From Acidisphaera sp035272265 (lineage in GTDB: Bacteria > Pseudomonadota > Alphaproteobacteria > Acetobacterales > Acetobacteraceae), in NCBI GenBank assembly GCA_035272265.1, contig DATEQV010000027.1, positions 1 to 19,536 of the forward strand: a stretch of DNA of 19,536 nt. The letters are read 5' to 3'. Both the position numbers and the translations under genes were made by a program. This document shows positions 14,987-19,536 of the stretch, piece after piece (position 1 is the first letter of the stretch; every line of letters starts with the position of its first letter). The notes under the pieces were generated by a model. It did no database searches. It had not been told where the DNA came from and saw only the letters and a program-made list of their open reading frames with translations.

Positions 14987-15708
14987 TACGCGATCTCCTC
15001 GCTCTGGCGCGACAGGATGGCGGCGAACTCGGTGCCGAAGCCTTCGAGCCGTGCGGCGTAGCGCGCCAGGTCGGTGATGATCTTGTTGTAGAAGATCACC
15101 GCCGGGATCGCCGCGACCAGGCCGATGGCGGTTGCGAACAGCGCCTCCGCGATGCCGGGTGCGACGACCGACAGGTTCGTGTTGTGCATCGCCGCGATCG
15201 CGGAGAACGAATGCATGATGCCCCACACGGTGCCGAACAGGCCGATGAACGGCGCCGTCGAGCCGACCGAGGCGAGGAACACCATCCAGCGCTCCAGCCG
15301 CTCCATCTCGCGGCCGATCGTCACGCCCACGGCCCGGTCGACGCGGTCGCGCACGCCCGAGCGCGCGACATCGGCGCCGGCCACGCGCAGGCTGCGCCGC
15401 CACTCGCCCATCGCCGCGCCGAACACGGCGGCCATCGGGTGGACCGGCTTGGTGCCTTCCTGCTCATAGAGGTCGTCGAGGCTGCCGCCCGACCAGAAGC
15501 GGTCCTCGAAATTGTCCGCCGCCTTATTGGCCCTGCGCAGCGACATGAACTTCTCGAACACGATCGCCCAGACCCACACGCTGGCGAGCAGCAGCATGGC
15601 CATCACGATCTTCACGACGATGTCGGCGTCGGTGAAGAGCGCCCAAATCGTCAGGTCCGCACCGGGCACCGCGGCACCCATGTTCGCCGCATCAACAGCT
15701 CGATCCAC
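14986..15708 (-). CDS. tolQ: Tol-Pal proton channel subunit TolQ
   Basis: MotA/TolQ/ExbB-family inner-membrane protein of the proton-driven Tol motor. With GTG at 15708 the product is 240 residues. TM1 is at about 30-51 (KIVMAMLLLASVWVWAIVFE), a cytoplasmic loop follows, TM2 is in WMVFLASVGSTAPFIGLFGT and TM3 in ALFATAIGLVAAIPAVIFY, the last two being the conserved channel helices. GTG is chosen because GGGAG lies seven bases upstream and the start lies three bases after the ybgC stop. An in-frame ATG nine codons later has no such site, and a longer frame reaching back into ybgC is not supported. Confidence 0.95.
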
Positions 15709-15710
15709 GC

Positions 15711-16172
15711 CTATTCTCCCTCTAACGGCGCGGCGAGGCGGGCGAGCGCATGGCGCCACGCCGCCGGCAGCCTTGCCGCGCGTCCATCAGCCACGCCGAC
15801 GCAGGCAAGGCGGACCTCGGTCCGCACGAGCACGTCGTTGGGCTCCCCGTCGCGCTCGAAGTCTTGACGCAGCACGACCGAAGCGCCGCCCGCCTGTACA
15901 AGCGTGGTCGTCACGACCAGCAGGTCGTCGACGCGGGCCGGGCGCAGATACTCCATCTTGACGCGCCGGACCAAGAACATGATCCCGTGCTCGCGGACCA
16001 TGCTGGCATGCGGCACGCCCAGGTCGCGCAGCGCCTCGGTCCGCGCCCGCTCCGCGAAACGCAGGAAATTGGCGTGGTAGACGATGCCCGCGGCATCCGA
16101 ATCCTCGTAGTAGACACGGATGCGATAGCGGTGCGCGCCGTGTGGGGGCGTGTCGCTCGGATGACCGATCAT
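15711..16172 (-). CDS. ybgC: Tol-Pal associated acyl-CoA thioesterase YbgC
   Basis: Hotdog-fold thioesterase of the 4-hydroxybenzoyl-CoA thioesterase family, usually encoded directly before tolQ; its physiological acyl-CoA substrate is not settled. The product is 153 residues. The catalytic motif YYEDSDAAGIVYHANFLRF contains Asp26, which corresponds to the active-site Asp of the E. coli protein. VKMEYLRPARVDD follows in the middle. ATG at 16172 overlaps the ruvB TGA as ATGA, indicating translational coupling, and the stop lies two bases before the tolQ GTG. This joins the ruv and tol genes into one likely transcript. Confidence 0.94.
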   Translation of the reverse strand: MIGHPSDTPPHGAHRYRIRVYYEDSDAAGIVYHANFLRFAERARTEALRDLGVPHASMVREHGIMFLVRRVKMEYLRPARVDDLLVVTTTLVQAGGASVVLRQDFERDGEPNDVLVRTEVRLACVGVADGRAARLPAAWRHALARLAAPLEGE

Positions 16173-17242
16173 CCATCATCCCCGCCAGGGGCCCCATTGG
16201 GAGCGCCTGCGATACCCAGCCGCAACAGGTCGGGCTGGTCCGGCTGGGCCGGCGGCGGCATCAGGCCGAGGTGGCGCCAGCCCGGCTCGCCCAGCATCCG
16301 CCCCCGGCTGGTGCGCAGGACCAGCCCCTCCTGGATCAGGTAGGGCTCGATCACGTCTTCGAGAGTATCGCGCGCCTCGGCCAGGGCGGCGGCGAGGGTC
16401 TCGACCCCGACCGGGCCGCCGGCGTGGTGCTCGGCGATGCGGCGGAGATAGCGGCGGTCCATCGCGTCCAGGCCCAGGGCGTCCACCTCCAGCCGGGTGA
16501 GCGCGGCGTCGGCCGCCGCCCGGTCCACCAGCTTCGCCCCGGCCACCGAGGCGAAATCGCGCACCCGGCGAAGCAAGCGGCCGGCCACGCGCGGGGTGCC
16601 GCGGGACCGGCGGGCGATCTCCGCCGCCCCGTCCGGGGTGAGCGCAAAGCCGAGCTTGTCAGCACCCCGGCGGACGATCAGCTCCAGCTCCTCGGGCGTG
16701 TAGAAGACCAGCCGCAGCGGGATGCCGAAGCGGTCGCGCAGGGGTGTCGCCAGCAGCCCTGCCCGCGTGGTGGCGCCGACCAGGGTGAAATGCGGCAGGT
16801 CGATGCGGACCGAACGCGCGGCGGGTCCCTCGCCGATGATGAGGTCGAGCTGGAAGTCCTCCATCGCCGGGTAGAGGACTTCCTCGATCGCCGGCTGCAG
16901 GCGGTGGATCTCGTCGATGAACAGTACGTCGCTTGCGTTCAGGTTGGTCAGGATCGCGGCAAGGTCGCCCGCCCGCTGGATCACCGGGCCGGAGGTGGCG
17001 CGGAAGCCGACGCCGAGCTCGCGCGCGACGATCTGGGCCAGCGTTGTCTTGCCCAGGCCCGGCGGGCCGTGCAGCAGGACGTGATCCAGCGCCTCGCCGC
17101 GCGCCCGCGCGGCCTGGATGAAGATCGCGAGGTTCTCCCGGCTCGCCTTCTGGCCGACGAACTCCCCAAGTGTTTGCGGCCGCAGGCTGACTTCGGCAGC
17201 GTCGTCGTCCAGCCGCTCGGCGGAGACGTCGCGGCCGCTCAT
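16169..17242 (-). CDS. ruvB: Holliday junction branch migration helicase RuvB
   Basis: Hexameric AAA+ motor that drives branch migration at Holliday junctions with RuvA. The product is 357 residues: N-terminal SLRPQTLGEFVGQ, Walker A GPPGLGKT at 59-66, Walker B DEIH at 110-113, sensor 1 region LVGATTRAGLLATPLRDRFG, and a C-terminal winged helix with YLIQEGLVLRTSRGR. It ends in a short Pro/Gly tail. ATG at 17242 has no Shine-Dalgarno of its own, but it overlaps the stop of a five-codon ORF that itself overlaps the ruvA stop. Translation is therefore probably relayed from ruvA. The stop overlaps the ybgC start. Confidence 0.97.
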   Translation of the reverse strand: MSGRDVSAERLDDDAAEVSLRPQTLGEFVGQKASRENLAIFIQAARARGEALDHVLLHGPPGLGKTTLAQIVARELGVGFRATSGPVIQRAGDLAAILTNLNASDVLFIDEIHRLQPAIEEVLYPAMEDFQLDLIIGEGPAARSVRIDLPHFTLVGATTRAGLLATPLRDRFGIPLRLVFYTPEELELIVRRGADKLGFALTPDGAAEIARRSRGTPRVAGRLLRRVRDFASVAGAKLVDRAAADAALTRLEVDALGLDAMDRRYLRRIAEHHAGGPVGVETLAAALAEARDTLEDVIEPYLIQEGLVLRTSRGRMLGEPGWRHLGLMPPPAQPDQPDLLRLGIAGAPNGAPGGDDG

Positions 17243-17256
17243 GCCGGGGTGCTCAT
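17239..17256 (-). other. Five-codon relay ORF (MSTPA) between ruvA and ruvB
   Basis: The sequence reads ATG AGC ACC CCG GCA TGA. Its ATG overlaps the ruvA TGA as ATGA, and its own TGA overlaps the ruvB ATG as ATGA. GGAG lies six bases before its ATG. It comes from a 14-bp tandem duplication of CCCGGCATGAGCAC. Whether it is translated is inference. Confidence 0.5.
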
Positions 17257-17861
17257 GCCGGGCTCCGTTGTGCCAAGTCTTTCAGGCTTTCACGGATCAC
17301 CGCGTCCAGCTCCGCGGTCTCGCCCAGGCGTTCGACGGCGCGCGCCACCGCCGGCTGCGCCTCGATCCGCCGGTAGCCGAGATTGGTCAGCGCCGACAGG
17401 GCGTCCGAGACCACGCCGCCCGCGGGCATTGCCGTGGGCAGGCCGGCATCGACCGGCATGGCGCCGGCCTTCTCGCGCAGCTCGGTGAGCAGCCGGACGG
17501 CCAGCTTGATGCCCACGCCGGGCGCGCGCGTGAGGCCGGCGCGGTCGCCGGCGGCGATGGCGTTGACCAGCTCGCGCGGCGACAGCGCCGAGAGGATGCC
17601 CAGCGCCACCTTCGCGCCGACGCCCTGCACGGTGGTCAGCAGCCGGAACCAGTCGCGCTCGGCCGGGTCGGCGAAGCCGTACAACAGGATCGCGTCCTCC
17701 CGCACGACGGTCTCCACGAGGACTCGCGCCACCTCGGGCGGCTGCGACATCGCGGCGAGCGTGCGCGTGCTGGCGTGCACGAGGTAGCCCACGCCGTTCA
17801 CGTCGACGACACAACGGCCGTCCTCGAGGGCGACGATGCGGCCGGTGAGCTGCGCGATCAT
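17253..17861 (-). CDS. ruvA: Holliday junction branch migration protein RuvA
   Basis: Tetrameric Holliday-junction binding protein that loads RuvB. The product is 202 residues. The N-terminal OB-fold domain begins MIAQLTGRIVALEDGRCVVDVNGVGY. Two helix-hairpin-helix motifs follow (LLTTVQGVGAKVALGILSAL and LTRAPGVGIKLAVRLLTEL), then a flexible linker, and the C-terminal RuvB-contacting three-helix domain lies at about 155-202. ATG at 17861 lacks a strong Shine-Dalgarno. In many relatives ruvC lies directly upstream. Here the upstream 147 bases carry no ruvC, and the next gene is a divergent toxin-antitoxin pair. Confidence 0.96.
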   Translation of the reverse strand: MIAQLTGRIVALEDGRCVVDVNGVGYLVHASTRTLAAMSQPPEVARVLVETVVREDAILLYGFADPAERDWFRLLTTVQGVGAKVALGILSALSPRELVNAIAAGDRAGLTRAPGVGIKLAVRLLTELREKAGAMPVDAGLPTAMPAGGVVSDALSALTNLGYRRIEAQPAVARAVERLGETAELDAVIRESLKDLAQRSPA

Positions 17862-17957
17862 GCCGGATGCTTAGCGCGGACCTGGAGTCGCGCGCGTCTC
17901 AGAGCCGACCGCCGACTTTGACAAGGAGTTTCGAGGGGTCCCGCAAAGTTGTTGGGC

Positions 17958-17998
17958 TTGCAAGCGGTCAGCGCCGTAGCTACGTTTTTGGCGCTACG
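17958..17998 (+). promoter_or_regulatory. Candidate brnTA promoter with palindromic operator
   Basis: TTGCAA (17958-17963) and TACGTT (17981-17986) are spaced by 17 bases and could serve as -35 and -10, both being weak matches. A perfect 10-bp palindrome, CGTAGCTACG (17975-17984), covers the -10, and a further half site GCTACG lies at 17993-17998. The ribosome binding site GAGGG overlaps the end of this stretch. BrnA antitoxins are known to autorepress through inverted repeats at their promoter, so this is the likely operator. Confidence 0.5.
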
Positions 17999-18008
17999 AG
18001 GGTGAAAA

Positions 18009-18308
18009 GTGGCGCGCTGGACCTGGGACCCCGACAAGGCCCGGACGAATCTCAGGAATCACAAGGTCAGCTTTGAATTGGCAGAGCGGACTTTCGGAGA
18101 CCCGCTGGTCGCCAGTCGGCGCGACCCCTACCCGGACGAAGAACGCTGGCAGTCGATCGGTAAGCCGAGTTCGGACAGCTTCGTCATCCTGTTTGTCGTG
18201 CATACCGAACCGGTGCCGCAGCCGGACGGGGAGGAGGAAGGGCGGATCATTTCGGCCAGGCGGGCCACGACATACGAGAGGAGGGTCTATGAGGAAGGGG
18301 AATTCTGA
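18009..18308 (+). CDS. brnT: BrnT family toxin (putative ribonuclease)
   Basis: Type II toxin of the BrnT family, RelE-like ribonucleases that inhibit translation and are neutralised by BrnA. The product is 99 residues. Family features are the N-terminal WTWDPDKARTNLRNHKVSFE, the EERWQSIGK strand, a VILFVVHTE strand and the C-terminal RIISARRATTYERRVYEEG. GTG at 18009 has GAGGG six bases upstream. The length is typical and no frameshift is seen, so it appears intact. It overlaps brnA by 20 bases, the usual toxin-first order of brnTA. Such modules often move horizontally, and this one sits between ruvA and a catabolic gene pair. Confidence 0.9.
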   Translation: MARWTWDPDKARTNLRNHKVSFELAERTFGDPLVASRRDPYPDEERWQSIGKPSSDSFVILFVVHTEPVPQPDGEEEGRIISARRATTYERRVYEEGEF

Positions 18309-18588
18309 GCCGCTGTCGCCGAAGCTGGCGGCGGAGCTGGCGACCCTGGAAGCCATGCCGGAGGACACGATCGAGACGTCGGAAATCCCGGAGGTCCGGG
18401 ACTGGTCCGATGCCGAGCGCGGGCGCTTCTACAGGCCGCGGAAGGTGCAGAAGACTTTGCGCATCGACGCCGATGTGCTGGCCTGGTTCGAGTCCCAGGG
18501 GCCGGGATACCTCACGCGCATGAACCATGCTTTGCGCGCTGCTATGCTCAACGAGATGCGGCGGAAGTCGAACAGCGAGACGGGATAG
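18289..18588 (+). CDS. brnA: BrnA family antitoxin
   Basis: Antitoxin partner of BrnT; BrnA proteins bind the toxin with the N-terminal part and DNA with a C-terminal ribbon-helix-helix domain. The product is 99 residues. The DNA-binding part is visible as QKTLRIDADVLAWFESQGPG followed by YLTRMNHALRAAM. The N-terminal half is acidic (EAMPEDTIETSEIPEVRDWS), as expected for toxin contact. ATG at 18289 has a strong GGAGG four to five bases upstream and lies inside the end of brnT. The longer open frame upstream in brnT is a shadow. It is presumed to repress its own promoter together with BrnT. Confidence 0.9.
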   Translation: MRKGNSEPLSPKLAAELATLEAMPEDTIETSEIPEVRDWSDAERGRFYRPRKVQKTLRIDADVLAWFESQGPGYLTRMNHALRAAMLNEMRRKSNSETG

Positions 18589-18611
18589 CGAAGGAACCTC
18601 ACATCGGCCGT

Positions 18612-19082
18612 CTACCGGGCCGCACCGCGCAGCTTCGCGAGAATTCGTTCGAGCGCCGCGATCTCGCCGGGGGCGAGCGCTGTAACAAGTTCCGACTGCA
18701 ACCGGCGCGCCAGCGGGACGATCCTGCGATACGTCGCAAGCCCCTGACGCGTCAGCCGCAACTGCTGCGCGCGGGCATCGCCGGGGACCGGTGCGCGTGA
18801 GATCAACCCTTTGTCGGCGAGGCGTATCGCCGCGCGGCTGACCTTCACGCGGTCCATCTCGGTCGTCTCGATCACCTCCTGCGTCGAGCGCGGCGAGCGC
18901 TCGCCCAGCACGGCCATGACACGCCACTCCGGGATGGTCAGGCCGAACTCCGCCTCGTAGCGCACGGCGAACGCGCGGCTGACGCGCTCGGCGGCGACCG
19001 ACAGCCGGTACGGCAGGAAATCCGCCAGAATCAGCGGTTCCTCCTCCGCCTCTCGCACCCGCGCCGCCGCGCTGCCCGCCAT
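18612..19082 (-). CDS. MarR family transcriptional regulator
   Basis: Winged helix-turn-helix dimeric regulator of the MarR family, typically a repressor released by small aromatic ligands. The product is 156 residues. The N-terminal dimerisation helix (FLPYRLSVAAERVSRAFAVR) is followed by IPEWRVMAVLGE, the recognition region STQEVIETTEMDRVKVSRAA, the wing DARAQQLRLTRQG and the C-terminal dimerisation helices. ATG at 19082 has GAGGGGG about seven bases upstream and gives the usual family length; the open frame further upstream crosses the operator and is rejected. It is divergent from a flavoprotein hydroxylase gene, which is the likely target, and convergent with brnA (23-base gap). Confidence 0.9.
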   Translation of the reverse strand: MAGSAAARVREAEEEPLILADFLPYRLSVAAERVSRAFAVRYEAEFGLTIPEWRVMAVLGERSPRSTQEVIETTEMDRVKVSRAAIRLADKGLISRAPVPGDARAQQLRLTRQGLATYRRIVPLARRLQSELVTALAPGEIAALERILAKLRGAAR

Positions 19083-19099
19083 CCGCCTGCCCCCTCTTG

Positions 19100-19121
19100 T
19101 ATCATCACAGATGAGATGATA
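19100..19121. promoter_or_regulatory. Candidate MarR operator (inverted repeat)
   Basis: TATCATC (19100-19106) and GATGATA (19115-19121) form a perfect 7-bp inverted repeat with an 8-base spacer. A second nested repeat, TCATC-ACA-GATGA (19102-19114), overlaps it. It stands out as AT-rich in GC-rich DNA and lies 17 bases from the marR start and 63 bases from the hydroxylase start. The size and dyad geometry suit a MarR dimer controlling both genes. Confidence 0.65.
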
Positions 19122-19184
19122 AGCCCGATCATGCACCGGCGCCGCGTGCCGTGCCAAGAGCCTCATTTATCGGGACGGAAGCGG

Positions 19185-19536
19185 ATGGACGTCGACTATC
19201 AGTCGCTGCTGTTCGACTATCGCCGCTCGCCCGACCAGGCCGCGCCCGTCCCCGTGCGCCATCCGGTCGTCGTCGTCGGCGCGGGGCCGGTCGGCCTCGC
19301 GGCGGCGATCGACCTCGCCCAGGCCGGGATCAACGTCGTGCTGCTCGACGACGACAACAAGTTGTCGGACGGCTCGCGCGCGATCTGCTTCGCCAAGCGC
19401 ACGCTGGAGATCCTCGACCGGCTGGGCTGCGGCGAGCAGGTGACGTCCAAGGGCGTCGGCTGGAACCGCGGCAAGGTCTTCTTCCGCGACAGCTTCGTGT
19501 ACGGCTTCGACCTGCTGCCCGAGCCCGGCCACCGGC
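19185..19536 (+). CDS. FAD-dependent aromatic hydroxylase, 3' part cut by window edge
   Basis: The start of a class A flavoprotein monooxygenase of the PheA/TfdB/MhpA type, which hydroxylates phenolic compounds using NAD(P)H and O2. In the 117 visible residues there is a short leader (MDVDYQSLLFDYRRSPD), then the FAD-binding Rossmann motif VVVVGAGPVGLAAAIDLAQ, an acidic end of the second strand (VVLLDDD), and SRAICFAKRTLEILDRLG, typical of this family (FAD/substrate face). ATG at 19185 has GGAAG a few bases upstream. It diverges from a MarR regulator, which supports induction by an aromatic substrate. The exact substrate cannot be read from this fragment. Confidence 0.85.
   Translation, partial: MDVDYQSLLFDYRRSPDQAAPVPVRHPVVVVGAGPVGLAAAIDLAQAGINVVLLDDDNKLSDGSRAICFAKRTLEILDRLGCGEQVTSKGVGWNRGKVFFRDSFVYGFDLLPEPGHR

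Noticed and set aside
16142..17488. 448-codon plus-strand open frame opposite ruvB and ruvA
   Set aside because: Antisense shadow; both Ruv proteins have full motifs on the other strand.
17918..17923. Perfect TTGACA -35 hexamer upstream of brnT
   Set aside because: No acceptable -10 at 16-18 bases (the sequence there is CCGCAA-like); the pair at 17958 and 17981 fits better.
17862..18008. Possible ruvC remnant upstream of ruvA
   Set aside because: The three minus-strand frames give no RuvC-like motif; the short frame ending at the TAA before ruvA is unrecognisable.

Overview
The window looks like a chromosomal segment of a high-GC alphaproteobacterium. The best guess is the Acetobacteraceae/Rhodospirillales side, judged from gene order (ruvA-ruvB-ybgC-tolQ-tolR-tolA-tolB-pal-cpoB-tilS-ftsH, then folP-glmM), the Methanosarcina-like/alphaproteobacterial form of SerC, and very Pro/Ala/Gly-rich envelope proteins. 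Taxonomy is an inference, because there is no rRNA in the window. I saw no tRNA, rRNA, CRISPR array, insertion sequence or phage gene.

Layout. (1) 1-2475, minus strand: serC then serA (cut by the window edge), the serine biosynthesis pair, overlapping by one base. A structured leader precedes serC. (2) 2692-3528, plus strand: an exported, unrecognised protein with a Gly/Pro-rich tail. (3) 3541-6619, minus strand: folP, glmM and thiD. thiD appears to start at a CTG codon within a CTGA overlap with the glmM stop. (4) 6683-6922, plus strand: a 79-residue coiled-coil protein between folP and ftsH. (5) 6954-17861, minus strand: one long co-directional block read ruvA, ruvB, ybgC, tolQ, tolR, tolA, tolB, pal, cpoB, tilS, ftsH. 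It covers Holliday-junction branch migration, the trans-envelope Tol-Pal machine, tRNA-Ile lysidine synthesis and membrane protein quality control. Junctions are tight from ruvA to tolB. A promoter-like site with hairpins precedes pal, and a terminator-like hairpin separates pal from cpoB. (6) 18009-18588, plus strand: a BrnT/BrnA toxin-antitoxin module beside ruvA, where ruvC often lies in relatives. A palindrome sits over its candidate promoter. (7) 18612 to the end: a MarR-family regulator divergent from a flavoprotein aromatic hydroxylase (cut by the window edge), with an inverted-repeat operator candidate between them.

Most of the window is conserved housekeeping DNA. The points most worth checking are the CTG start of thiD, a 14-bp duplication that creates a five-codon relay ORF between ruvA and ruvB, the serC leader with a hairpin covering the ribosome binding site, the brnTA and marR operators, the poly-proline TolA, and the two unrecognised genes (the exported Gly/Pro-rich protein and the small coiled-coil protein). 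No gap between genes exceeds about 220 bases.
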